In this document: positions 25,687-33,981 of the stretch, one piece after another
Numbering within the stretch: position 1 is the first letter of the stretch
Layout: each line of letters begins with the position of its first letter
Source of the DNA: Terriglobia bacterium
GTDB lineage: Bacteria > Acidobacteriota > Terriglobia > UBA7540
Reading direction: 5' to 3'
Length of the DNA stretch: 35,937 bases
Assembly: GCA_020073545.1 (NCBI GenBank)
Contig: JAIQEZ010000041.1
Location: 1 to 35,937 of the forward strand
The notes under the pieces: generated by a model
Told to the model about the DNA's origin: nothing
Database searches by the model: none
Seen by the model: the letters and a program-made list of their open reading frames with translations, nothing else
Made by a program: the position numbers and the translations under genes

Positions 25687-25875
25687 ATGGATTTGAATCG
25701 TTGGTTGCGGCTGGTTGCCGGAGCTTTTGTTCTGGCTTCGCTGGCTCTGGGTTACTGGGTGAGCCCGAAGTGGTATCTGTTTACAGCTTTCGTCGGACTC
25801 AATCTGTTCCAATCGGCGTTCACGAACTGGTGCCCGATGATGACCTTCCTGCGCAAGCTGGGCGTGAGGCCCTGA
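25687..25875 (+). CDS. DUF2892 (YgaP-like TM) small membrane protein
   Basis: A 62-residue protein from an ATG with AAGGAGG eight bases upstream. Two hydrophobic helices (about 8-22 and 30-45) are followed by FQSAFTNWCPMMTFLRKLGV, the DUF2892 signature with a conserved Cys (C49). In E. coli YgaP the same membrane domain is fused to a rhodanese sulfurtransferase that handles sulfane sulfur and SCN-. Here it stands alone as the last gene of the OsmC/TolC/RND operon. Its presence is the best hint that the pump handles sulfur-related compounds, but this is inference. Confidence 0.9.
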   Translation: MDLNRWLRLVAGAFVLASLALGYWVSPKWYLFTAFVGLNLFQSAFTNWCPMMTFLRKLGVRP

Positions 25876-26182
25876 CGCGGTCGCTCGTGCGCTGGGCGGC
25901 TTTTGTGAGCTGGTGATTTTGTGGGTGAAGAAGAGATCCTTCGCCCGTCCCGACAAGGCGGGGCACTCTGTCCCCGCGGGAGAGGGTTGTGGATTTGATG
26001 TGGTTGGAGGTCTGCTCGTCGACGCACCCGGCAACAGACGGTGCAGGGCGAGCCGACGGCTATTTCAAACGACGAATTAGCCGTCGCCACCCCTCCCTTG
26101 CGCCTCGCCCTCATTCTCTCTATTTCACCGGGTGGCTTAAAGCGCCACATGCCTCGCATAGCTGGTTCCGCGCAATTCTGTT
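25876..26182. other. intergenic region between the efflux operon and the glycosylation locus
   Basis: No gene seen. The stretch holds a GC-rich fragment 'cccgcgggagaggg' at about 25973 resembling the CCCTCTCCC repeats found at 32674, and a perfect 9-bp inverted repeat at 26054-26086 (CGACGGCTA ... TAGCCGTCG, 15-nt loop) that could end the operon transcript. Confidence 0.5.
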
Positions 26183-26211
26183 GTGACAATCCACTCTACT
26201 GGGAATAGAAT
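26183..26211 (+). promoter_or_regulatory. promoter of the glycosylation locus
   Basis: GTGACA (26183-26188), 17 bases, TAGAAT (26206-26211). It lies about 75 bp before the ATG at 26288, and is a plausible start for the aminotransferase transcript. Confidence 0.55.
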
Positions 26212-26287
26212 CGCGAGTTCGTGTTTTGTGGGTGGCGGGCTGCATCGCTTGCGTGTTAGTTTCGGCCACTCGACTCTGAGGATTCCC

Positions 26288-27394
26288 ATGATTGTTCCCT
26301 ACTTCGATTTGAAAGCTCAATATGCCACCTTGCGCGAGGAGACTCTGGCGGCGCTCGACCGCGTGGGTCGCAGGGCGGCATTTATCTTGGGTGAAGAGGT
26401 TCAGGAGTTTGAGAAGGAATTTGCGGCCTACTGTGGTGTGAAGCACTGCGTGGCCGTGAATTCCGGGACCAGCGCCTTGCACCTGGCGCTGCTCGCGGCG
26501 GGTGTGAAGCCCGGCGATGAAGTCATCACCACACCGAATACCTTTGTCGCCACGGCGGAAGCCATTTCTTATACGGGCGCGAAGCCCGTATTTGTGGATA
26601 TCGACCCGCGTACGGCCAATATAGATCCCAGGCACATTGCGCGAGCTGTCACTTCTCGCACGCGGGCAATTCTTCCGGTGCATCTTTACGGCCTTCCCGC
26701 GGAGATGGATCCGATTTTGGAGATTGCCTCACGCCGCAACCTCGCCGTCATGGAGGATGCTTGCCAGGCGCACGGTGCACACTATCGCGGCAGGCGGGTG
26801 GGCAGCCTGGGGAGGGCGGCGGCGTTCAGCTTTTATCCCACCAAGAACCTGGGCGGCTATGGCGAAGGTGGAGCGCTTACGACGAACGATGACGAGATGG
26901 CAGCCCTGGCTCGCACGCTTCGCTCCCACGGCGAGGCGCGCCACTATGCGCACGAGCACATCGGGTACAACTATCGGATGGATGGCTTCCAGGGCGCGAT
27001 TCTGCGCATCAAGCTGAAACGGCTCGACCCATGGAACGCGCGTCGCAAAGAGATCGCTGAGATCTACCGTCGCGTCCTGGCGAGCGCGCGTGTGGAGGTG
27101 CAGGAGGCCGCGACGTGTGAGGGGAGGGTTTATCATGTGTTTGCCGTTTATGTCGATGGCCGCGACGCCGTCCGCGCGAAGCTTGAAGAACGCGGAGTGC
27201 AGACCGCGATCCACTACCCGCTTCCGATTCATCTGCAGAAGGCCTATCAGTTTCTTGGCTACCCGGAGGGGAGTCTCCCGCACGCGGAGCGCGCCTGCGA
27301 ACGTGTGATCACCATGCCGCTTTATCCTGAGCTGACCGATGAGCAGGTAATCTACGTCGCGAAAACTCTTTTGGGAATTGTGGGAGAGAAATAG
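26288..27394 (+). CDS. DegT/DnrJ/EryC1/StrS-type sugar aminotransferase
   Basis: From the ATG at 26288 (GAGG upstream) the product has 368 residues. It shows the PLP-dependent type-I-fold sugar aminotransferase pattern: FDLKAQYATLREE at the start, AVNSGTSALHLAL, GDEVITTPNTFVAT, MEDACQAHGA, then the catalytic PLP Lys in SFYPTKNLGGYGEGG (Lys186) and GYNYRMDGFQGAIL. It adds an amino group to a nucleotide-linked keto-sugar, making an amino sugar for envelope polysaccharide. The genes that follow (GT2-GtrA, three GT-C) suggest the amino sugar is a donor for lipid-linked transfer. The longer frame upstream to 26183 covers the promoter and is not used. Confidence 0.92.
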   Translation: MIVPYFDLKAQYATLREETLAALDRVGRRAAFILGEEVQEFEKEFAAYCGVKHCVAVNSGTSALHLALLAAGVKPGDEVITTPNTFVATAEAISYTGAKPVFVDIDPRTANIDPRHIARAVTSRTRAILPVHLYGLPAEMDPILEIASRRNLAVMEDACQAHGAHYRGRRVGSLGRAAAFSFYPTKNLGGYGEGGALTTNDDEMAALARTLRSHGEARHYAHEHIGYNYRMDGFQGAILRIKLKRLDPWNARRKEIAEIYRRVLASARVEVQEAATCEGRVYHVFAVYVDGRDAVRAKLEERGVQTAIHYPLPIHLQKAYQFLGYPEGSLPHAERACERVITMPLYPELTDEQVIYVAKTLLGIVGEK

Positions 27395-27432
27395 CAGAAA
27401 GAGTTTTCAATAAACAGTCATCTCCGATTTCA

Positions 27433-27459
27433 GGAGTCCGATGGACTCCATCGGAGTCC
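27433..27459. repeat. three alternating GGAGTCC/GGACTCC units (mutually exclusive hairpins)
   Basis: GGAGTCC-gat-GGACTCC-atc-GGAGTCC: the middle unit can pair with either outer unit, giving two alternative 7-bp hairpins with 3-nt loops. It lies 39 bp after the aminotransferase stop. It may be a transcript end or an attenuator-like structure ahead of the GT2 gene. Confidence 0.55.
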
Positions 27460-27491
27460 CGCAATCGGACAGTTCTCAGCAGAGCACCCAG

Positions 27492-27536
27492 CTGACTACT
27501 GAGACAACTGACTACTGACCACTGACAACTGACGAC
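27492..27536 (+). repeat. short tandem repeat of actgac/actg units
   Basis: About 45 bp built from variants of 'ctgactactg' and 'ctgacaactg'. The translated minus strand reads like SQWSVVSC repeats. I recall such repeats as common intergenic filler in Acidobacteriota and some other phyla. Confidence 0.6.
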
Positions 27537-27608
27537 TTTTGTGCTACCTTCGCCAGCGAAATCGGTAGTGGCAGACTTCACGAACGCGAACCTTCATAGG
27601 CGCCACGG

Positions 27609-28715
27609 ATGATTTCAGTCGTCATTCCCACGTACAACGAGGCGGCGGTTATCGAGGAGACGCTTCGGCGCGCGGCCGCCGCGCTGCGCACCGCAGCCGA
27701 GGATTTCGAACTTGTGGTGGTGGATGATGCTGGCACGGATGGGACGGCGGAGCGGGCGGAGTCTCTGGCGAGTGAAATCCCCGTGCACGTGCTGAGGCGC
27801 CCGGGCCGGCTGGGGCTGGCCACCGCGGTGCTCGATGGATGGGCGATCGCACGGGGGGAAGTCCTGGGGGTGATGGACGCGGACCTCCAGCACCCTCCCG
27901 AGGTGTTGACGGGTCTCGCCCAGGCGATTCGCAAGGAAGGGGCGGACCTCGCGATCGGCAGCCGTTACGTACCCGGCGGTGGCACCTCCGATTGGACCTG
28001 GATGCGCCGCATGATCTCCCGCACGGCGACGCACATGGCCGCGACTGTTTTGCCGCTCAAGCTCGCAGCGGTCGGTGACCCCATGTCGGGAGTGTTTCTG
28101 GTTCGAGCTTCAGCCCTTTGTGACGCCCACCTGAACCCGCTGGGTTACAAAATCTTGTTGGAGGTTCTGGCGAAGGCGCATTACCAGAAGTTGGTGGAAG
28201 TGCCTTACATTTTTCAGGAACGCGAGCGCGGCAGCTCCAAGCTCGGTGCTCGCCAATATCTGGAATATCTCCTGCACCTCGTGCGGCTGGCAGTGGGAAC
28301 GGGCCAGCTCTATGCTGGGATTCGGTACGCGCTGGTGGCGCTGGTCGGCGCGTTGATTGACGTGGGTTTGGTCTGCGCCTTGGTGCAACGCCAAGGCTGG
28401 CCTGCCATCGCTGCATTACCGCTGGCGATCGAGGTGGCGCTCCTAAGTAATTTTGCTTGGAGCGAAATCTTCACGTTCCGGTCATCGCCGACTTCCAGAT
28501 TCCGTTCGGGCATGTGGGGGAGGTTGCTTCGATACGAAGGAATATGTATTCCCGGAGCGCTTCTCAACATACTCGTGGCGCTGGTTTGGCTTTCGCAAAT
28601 CGGGAAACTCATCACGGGAGCCGCCCTGGGGGTGGTGTCGGGCGGCGTGTGCAACTTCCTTTTCAACATTCCATCGATATGGAGAACCTGGGGCAGATGC
28701 GTTTACAGCCGATAG
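27609..28715 (+). CDS. GT2 polyprenyl-phosphate glycosyltransferase fused to GtrA domain
   Basis: The 368-residue protein has an N-terminal GT-A glycosyltransferase of the dolichol-phosphate mannose synthase type (about 1-225): SVVIPTYNEAAVIEETL, VVVDDAGTDGTAE, the metal-binding DAD at 90-92 (MDADLQHPPE), IGSRYVPGG and GYKILLEVL. A C-terminal GtrA domain (about 235-365) follows with four hydrophobic helices. DPM1-like proteins load a sugar from a nucleotide donor onto polyprenyl phosphate; the GtrA part is thought to help move the product across the membrane. It follows the aminotransferase and precedes three GT-C genes that would use the lipid-linked sugar. There is no clear Shine-Dalgarno before the ATG. 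Confidence 0.9.
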   Translation: MISVVIPTYNEAAVIEETLRRAAAALRTAAEDFELVVVDDAGTDGTAERAESLASEIPVHVLRRPGRLGLATAVLDGWAIARGEVLGVMDADLQHPPEVLTGLAQAIRKEGADLAIGSRYVPGGGTSDWTWMRRMISRTATHMAATVLPLKLAAVGDPMSGVFLVRASALCDAHLNPLGYKILLEVLAKAHYQKLVEVPYIFQERERGSSKLGARQYLEYLLHLVRLAVGTGQLYAGIRYALVALVGALIDVGLVCALVQRQGWPAIAALPLAIEVALLSNFAWSEIFTFRSSPTSRFRSGMWGRLLRYEGICIPGALLNILVALVWLSQIGKLITGAALGVVSGGVCNFLFNIPSIWRTWGRCVYSR

Positions 28716-28853
28716 CTCGCTAAGCGTCGCATGAGCAAAAGCATTTCTGTGTCAACAGCGCCAGCTTGCGGCCCCCCTTCAGCGTAGTGGTTTAAGAGGA
28801 CTCGACCCACTCCGCTTGCCCCATAGGCACGCCGCACGGCTACAGGGTTCAAC

Positions 28854-30491
28854 GTGAATAACGGTTCGGTTGGTTCGCTGCAATCCGCTGTTTCACCGCG
28901 CTCACGCATGTGGCTCGGGATGTCACTTCTTTTTGTTCTGCTGAGGGCATTTCCATGTATTTGCTACCCCATCGGGCGTGACCAAGCTACTTATTGTTAT
29001 ATTGGTCAGCGGCTGCTGGAGGGGAAGCGGCTTTATCTCGACCTCTGGGATAACAAACCCCCTGGCATCTTCTATTTTTATGCCCTCATTGTGAAGATCT
29101 TCGGAACCGCCATGTGGTCGGTGGGCGTGGTGGATATCCTGTGGTTGCTGGTCATCTCCTACTTCATTTTCAGATTCACCGAACGGTTTCTGGGGACAGC
29201 GGCCGCGGTAACTGCCGTGGTCTTTCATGCGACATGGCGTGCCTGGATGGGCTATTGGGACGCGGCACAGCCTGAAAATTTCCTAGTGCTCTTCGTCATC
29301 GTTGCCTACTTCCTGTCGTCGTATGCCGGCAGGAGGCGGTGGGTTTGCGATGCCTTGTCCGGGTTCCTTTTCGGAGCTGCCTTTTGGCTCAAATACAACG
29401 CTGTGACCTTCATTCCACTGCTGCTTCTTATTCCCTATCTCGATTTCGCGCCGCTCGATGCGGGCTCACGTCTCCCGCGCTTCACCGTGTCTGGCGAGGA
29501 GTGGATCAGGCGCGTGGGAGTCTGGGCCGCGGCCTTCGCCCTGGCCGTGGCGGGAGTGCTCGCGTACTTTTGGTGGGTCGGCGCGTGGCCGGCGATGAGG
29601 GAAATACAATTCGAGGTGTTGCCCCGCTACAACGCCATGGCAGCCGAGCGCTACCGACCCTATTGGCTTTATGTGTATAACCTCATGAGTGTGAACCTGG
29701 GACCCTGGACATTGATCCTAGCGCTCGCGGCGATCATCGTGGCTCGGCGCACGAGGACTCTCGTTCAAACCATGCCGGTGTTCTTGGCCACAGCGATGGG
29801 TACCCTGTGCACCGCGATGCAAACCCGTCTGCCGACTTATGCTTTTGAAACCTGCTATCCCTTCTTCGCCATGCTCTGGGGCTACATGGGAGTGAAGGTC
29901 TTCGAGGGCTTCCGATTTGTCGCGCGGAGGTGTTGGGGCCGTGGCTGGCGGGTTGCGGCAGTCATGGTCTGGCTCATCTTCGCCAATTTGATTTACTTGC
30001 CCTTGCCCAACGAAGCCGTTCAGTTGAAGCTCTACTTCTACGATCTAAAGGAATGGTGGCAAGACCGCGACGCTTTTTACGCCAATTACCCCTGGGCGCG
30101 TCCGATCTCTCATTATGACGGCCAGATACGGGTTATCGAGTACCTGCGCGAGAATTCCACCCCAAAGGATGGGGTGTTTATCTGGGGCAGCGAGCCGCTG
30201 ATTTATTTCCTGGCCCAGCGCAATCCGCCCACGCGGTTTGTTTCGAACCTTGGGCTACTCTCGCTTTGGACGCCACCCGCCTGGCGCCTGGAGCTGATGC
30301 GCGATCTGCAAGCGTCTCCCCCCAAATACATGATCGTGGAGCGCGAAGACTGGGTGCCGATGATTTCTTTCAACTTTCTGGATTCCGAGGAGTATCTTCA
30401 GCAGCGGTTCCCTGCACTCTCACGATTCGTGACGGACCGCTATCAGAAGGTCGCCGATTTCAAAGCGTTCGTGATCTATCGTCATGACTAA
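28854..30491 (+). CDS. GT-C family (ArnT/PMT-like) membrane glycosyltransferase, paralog 1
   Basis: The 545-residue protein has about 10-12 hydrophobic helices. Its first loop holds the PMT_2-like acidic motif GRDQATYCYIGQRLLEGKRL (Asp43), then LWDNKPPGIFY (Asp66, KPPG). This is the arrangement of lipid-phosphate-sugar-dependent GT-C enzymes, whose catalytic Asp sits in this loop. Other shared blocks are FGAAFWLKYNA, GAWPAMREIQFEVLPRYN, FETCYPFFAMLWGY and a C-terminal VFIWGSEPLIYFLAQR...RFVSN. It would transfer a sugar from a polyprenyl donor to an acceptor at the outer face of the inner membrane. A GTG start with weak AGGG is used. It overlaps paralog 2 by 8 bp. Confidence 0.88.
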   Translation: MNNGSVGSLQSAVSPRSRMWLGMSLLFVLLRAFPCICYPIGRDQATYCYIGQRLLEGKRLYLDLWDNKPPGIFYFYALIVKIFGTAMWSVGVVDILWLLVISYFIFRFTERFLGTAAAVTAVVFHATWRAWMGYWDAAQPENFLVLFVIVAYFLSSYAGRRRWVCDALSGFLFGAAFWLKYNAVTFIPLLLLIPYLDFAPLDAGSRLPRFTVSGEEWIRRVGVWAAAFALAVAGVLAYFWWVGAWPAMREIQFEVLPRYNAMAAERYRPYWLYVYNLMSVNLGPWTLILALAAIIVARRTRTLVQTMPVFLATAMGTLCTAMQTRLPTYAFETCYPFFAMLWGYMGVKVFEGFRFVARRCWGRGWRVAAVMVWLIFANLIYLPLPNEAVQLKLYFYDLKEWWQDRDAFYANYPWARPISHYDGQIRVIEYLRENSTPKDGVFIWGSEPLIYFLAQRNPPTRFVSNLGLLSLWTPPAWRLELMRDLQASPPKYMIVEREDWVPMISFNFLDSEEYLQQRFPALSRFVTDRYQKVADFKAFVIYRHD

Positions 30492-32121
30492 CCGGCCTCC
30501 GGAAACAAATCCCTCACCGCGTGCTAACCCCTGGAGGTGGCTTGGGGGAGCGCTGGTGTTGGTCATCCTGCGCGCTCTCCCCAGCCTTCGCTATCCCCTC
30601 GGACGAGACCAAGCCACCTACTGTGTGATCGCCCAAGGGCTGCTTCACGGTCGGCTCCTTTATCGTGACCTTTGGGACATCAAACCCCCCGGTATCTTTT
30701 ACATCTATGCCGTGATCGTCAGGATCTTTGGGCCGGTGATGTGGTCGATCGGGATTGTCGACATCCTCTGGCTCGTGGCGATTTCGATTTGCATCTCCTG
30801 CTTTGCGAAGCGCTACCTGGGTGCGCCGGCGGCTGCGATCGCCGTGGTCTCTAATGCCCTGTGGCACTGCTCGTGGGGTTACATCCACGCTGCACAGTCT
30901 GAGACTTTCGTGACGCTGTTTGTCTTTCTGGCGTACTTCCTCCTGATGTCCGCAAAAGCGCGGAACTGGAGGGGCAACCTCGCTGCCGGTCTGCTGTGCG
31001 GTGCCGCGTTCTGGGTGAAATACAACGCCGCACCGTTCTTTCCGGTGTTGGCCTTCCTGCCCTATCTGGATCTTAGCCGTTTTGATGAGCAGCCGCGGCG
31101 GGCTCGATTGACCATCACTTGGTGGGTGTGGTTTCAGCGGACGCTGGTCATTGTAGCGGGCTTCCTGCTGATGATTGTCGCAGTCCTTGTCTACTTTTGG
31201 GGCGTCGGCGCGTGGCCCGCACTGAAAGAAGGGCACTTCGAGGTTCTGCCTCGTTACGGCTCCATGTTTCTGGCGCGTACGCCCCATTACTACCGACTGG
31301 CGATCGATCTGACTCACCTTCATCTTGGCGTGTGGGCGGAAGCTGTTTTCGGAGCGGCGTTGCTGATCGCCTGGAGGCGGCGGCAGTTGCGAGTTGTGGG
31401 GCCGGTTCTGATCATGGCCATCGCGGGTATTATCTCCACGGCTTCCCAGGCACGCTTCAGCTCGTTCAGCTTTGAAACGGCCTATCCTTTCTTTGCCATG
31501 CTCTGGGGGTACGTGATCGTCAAACTTTACGAAGGCTTTGTGCATCTCCGTGAATCCTTTGCCCGACGAAGCTGGCGCGTGGCGGGCGTGCTGTTGTGGC
31601 TGGTGGCGGCGGAAGTGGTCTACTACCCGCTGCCCGACTATGCTTTCGAAATCGCAGAAGAGTACAATGGCCTGGCTGGGTGGATGCACGACCCTCACCG
31701 GTCCTATGAGGATTACCTCTTTCCAGCCCCTTTCGAAAAGCTTCACGACCAGATGGCGATCATTGATGATCTGGAGAAGAATTCTGCCCCGCAGGATGAA
31801 GTCTTTGTTTGGGGCACAGCGCCGCTGATCAATTTTCTGACGCAGCGTCCAAACCCCAGTCGGTTTGTCTCGAATCATGCCTTGATTTCCCCCTGGGGGC
31901 CGGCGCGCTGGCGGCAAGACCTGATTGCCGAATTGAATCGAAAGCCGCCGCGTTTCATCGTCGTGGAGCGTCACGACGAGATCCCCCTCGTGGCTCTGAC
32001 CTATGACGATTCCGAGCAGTGCCTGAAGAAATACCCCTCGTTGGCTTCGTTCATCGCGGGTCGTTACGAGTCTGTCAAGAATTTGTCCGATTTCGAGGTC
32101 TATCGCCTCATGCGACCGTGA
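30484..32121 (+). CDS. GT-C family (ArnT/PMT-like) membrane glycosyltransferase, paralog 2
   Basis: 545 residues, the same length as paralog 1, with the same blocks: GRDQATYCVIAQGLLHGRLL (Asp42), LWDIKPPGIFYIYA, CGAAFWVKYNA, GAWPALKEGHFEVLPRYG, FETAYPFFAMLWGYV and VFVWGTAPLINFLTQR. It starts inside the end of paralog 1 (ATG at 30484 before its TAA at 30489-30491), indicating translational coupling. In the first loop it is closer to paralog 3 than to paralog 1; the nucleotide sequence of that loop is nearly the same as paralog 3 for about 90 bp. It lacks the insertion seen in paralog 3. Acceptor and sugar are not known. Confidence 0.88.
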   Translation: MTNRPPETNPSPRANPWRWLGGALVLVILRALPSLRYPLGRDQATYCVIAQGLLHGRLLYRDLWDIKPPGIFYIYAVIVRIFGPVMWSIGIVDILWLVAISICISCFAKRYLGAPAAAIAVVSNALWHCSWGYIHAAQSETFVTLFVFLAYFLLMSAKARNWRGNLAAGLLCGAAFWVKYNAAPFFPVLAFLPYLDLSRFDEQPRRARLTITWWVWFQRTLVIVAGFLLMIVAVLVYFWGVGAWPALKEGHFEVLPRYGSMFLARTPHYYRLAIDLTHLHLGVWAEAVFGAALLIAWRRRQLRVVGPVLIMAIAGIISTASQARFSSFSFETAYPFFAMLWGYVIVKLYEGFVHLRESFARRSWRVAGVLLWLVAAEVVYYPLPDYAFEIAEEYNGLAGWMHDPHRSYEDYLFPAPFEKLHDQMAIIDDLEKNSAPQDEVFVWGTAPLINFLTQRPNPSRFVSNHALISPWGPARWRQDLIAELNRKPPRFIVVERHDEIPLVALTYDDSEQCLKKYPSLASFIAGRYESVKNLSDFEVYRLMRP

Positions 32122-32211
32122 TCTCAGCAAAGCTGCAAGAGCGACCTGCTCGGGCGCGAGGATCTTGGGCGCCGTCGCTCGGAGTACACCGCATAGCGGG
32201 TTTCCAAGCCG

Positions 32212-33981
32212 ATGATTGATGAATCCGTACCCCAGCTTCAACGCTCCCGCACCTGGTTTTTGGCCGGGCTTGTGGTGGTTTTTCTGCGCGCGCTCCCCAA
32301 CCTCCGCTATCCCCTCGGACGGGACCAAGCCACCTACTGCGTGATCGGGCAAGGGTTGCTGCACGGCCAGCTCCTTTATCGCGATCTCTGGGACAACAAG
32401 CCGCCGGGGATCTTCTACGTCTACGCGTTGATCGTGAAAATCTTCGGGCCCGTGATGTGGTGCGTAGGCGTGGTGGATATTCTGTGGTTGCTCGTCATCT
32501 CCTGCTGCATCTTCTATTTTGCCCGGCGTTATTTGGGGACGCCGGCCGCGACCCTGGCGATAGTCTTCAACGCTGCGCGACACTGCCGGCAGGGATACAT
32601 CCATGCGGCCCAGCCCGAAACGTTCTTGATGCTCTGCGTGTTTGCCGCTTGGTTCCTGTTATGTGGAAGTGATCCCTCACCCGCCCTCGTACCTCGGGCA
32701 CCCTCTCCCCAAGGGAGAGGGTTGGAGCTGAAAACACGTCGGATGCCAGCCCTCTCCCTTGGGGAGAGGGTGGCGAGCGTAGCGAGCCAGGTGAGGGGTT
32801 TCTTCTCTCGGGGGCAGGGATGGACCCTGCGGGTGATCCGGTACTTTGCGGCGGGTCTGTTGTTGGGCGCGGCGTTCTGGTTGAAGTACAACGCGATTGC
32901 CTTTTTCCCTTTTGTGGTGCTCCTGCCGTTTTTGGACTTCCGCGAGTTGGATCGGGGATCAGGGCACGTGCGCCTGGAGATCCCTTGGAGAGACTGGTTC
33001 GTGCGAGCCCTGATCGTGGGCGCCGGTTTTCTTCTCGCTGTCGTTGGGGTCTTGGCCTATTTCTGGGTTTCGGGAGCGTGGCCGGCCATGAAGGAGGTCC
33101 AGTTTGAGGTGCTGCCGCGCTACGGAGCCAAGGTCTTCCATTGGAGTTTCTATTTTGTCCTCTGGGCTCTCTGGCAAACCCAGAACCACATGGGAATTTG
33201 GAACGAGGTTATGCCTGCACTTACCCTGTTGTTTGCCTGGAAGCGCCGTGAACTGGGCTTGGTTGCGCCGGTATTACTGCTGGCGTTCGCCGGATACGTT
33301 TCCGTAGTAATGCAGGGGCGTTTTCATCCCTATTATTTCGAAACCTGTTTTCCTTTCTTTGCGATGTTCTGGGGATATGTCTCGGTCAAGACTTACGAAG
33401 GCTTCAAATACCTTCAGCGAGTGTTCGCGCAACGAGGATGGACTTTGGCCCGGGCCATGCTGTGGCTGGTGTTAGCGGGACTCGCCTTCTCGCTGCTTCC
33501 CGAAGAGAGCGTGCGCGTTGTGCAGCAGTACGAATTCCTGGCTGACTGGTGGCGGGATCCAGAGCTTTCCTACAAAACATACTGGTGGGAACTTCCGCTG
33601 GAAAAGCTCGGGGAACAACTGCGCGTGATTGACTACCTGAAAAAGAATTCCGACCCTAGGGATGAGGTTTACGTTTGGGGAACTGCTCCCCTCATCAATT
33701 TTCGGACGCAACGGAGAAATCCCAGCCGGTTCGTGTCCAACTTGGCTCTGATCTCCACATGGGCGCCGGAGCGCTGGCACCAGGAGCTAGTTCGCATACT
33801 GGAGGCGAAGCGGCCGCGCTATATCGTGGTGGCGCGCCACGATTCAGTCCCTACCCTCACCTTCACCAGGATGGATTCAGAAGAATACCTGCAAGTGTAT
33901 CCCGCCTTGGCTGACCTGTTGAAACGCCAGTACCAGTTAGATGTCAACTACTGGGATTTCGAGATTTACCGTTTGAAGTAG
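32212..33981 (+). CDS. GT-C family (ArnT/PMT-like) membrane glycosyltransferase, paralog 3, with in-frame palindromic insertion
   Basis: 589 residues with the shared blocks GRDQATYCVIGQGLLHGQLL (Asp38), LWDNKPPGIFYVYA, LGAAFWLKYNA, GAWPAMKEVQFEVLPRYG, YFETCFPFFAMFWGYV and VYVWGTAPLINFRTQR. It is 44 residues longer than paralogs 1 and 2. The excess falls at residues about 154-196 (DPSPALVPRAPSPQGRGLEL through SQVRG), between a membrane helix and the AAFWLKYNA block. It is coded entirely by a double palindrome (see 32674-32798), and the frame stays open through it. The protein may tolerate this as a cytoplasmic or periplasmic loop, or it may be impaired. The 3' end overlaps the convergent YfhO-type gene by 16 bp. 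Confidence 0.87.
   Translation: MIDESVPQLQRSRTWFLAGLVVVFLRALPNLRYPLGRDQATYCVIGQGLLHGQLLYRDLWDNKPPGIFYVYALIVKIFGPVMWCVGVVDILWLLVISCCIFYFARRYLGTPAATLAIVFNAARHCRQGYIHAAQPETFLMLCVFAAWFLLCGSDPSPALVPRAPSPQGRGLELKTRRMPALSLGERVASVASQVRGFFSRGQGWTLRVIRYFAAGLLLGAAFWLKYNAIAFFPFVVLLPFLDFRELDRGSGHVRLEIPWRDWFVRALIVGAGFLLAVVGVLAYFWVSGAWPAMKEVQFEVLPRYGAKVFHWSFYFVLWALWQTQNHMGIWNEVMPALTLLFAWKRRELGLVAPVLLLAFAGYVSVVMQGRFHPYYFETCFPFFAMFWGYVSVKTYEGFKYLQRVFAQRGWTLARAMLWLVLAGLAFSLLPEESVRVVQQYEFLADWWRDPELSYKTYWWELPLEKLGEQLRVIDYLKKNSDPRDEVYVWGTAPLINFRTQRRNPSRFVSNLALISTWAPERWHQELVRILEAKRPRYIVVARHDSVPTLTFTRMDSEEYLQVYPALADLLKRQYQLDVNYWDFEIYRLK
32674..32798. repeat. double-palindrome REP-like element inside a coding sequence
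   Basis: Two imperfect inverted arms of about 50 bp (32674-32725 and 32748-32798) each contain an internal hairpin built on CCCTCTCCC/GGGAGAGGG. The outer ends are 'ccctcaccc' and 'ggtgaggg'. The arms share 'caccctctccccaagggaga' in their inner parts. It lies inside paralog 3 and keeps the frame. Confidence 0.8.

Noticed and set aside
30514-32604. A 696-codon open frame on the minus strand across GT-C paralogs 2 and 3
   Set aside because: It is antisense to a gene with clear family motifs and ends in charge-rich, His/Gln/Asp-rich sequence without any domain. High GC in third positions keeps such antisense frames open.
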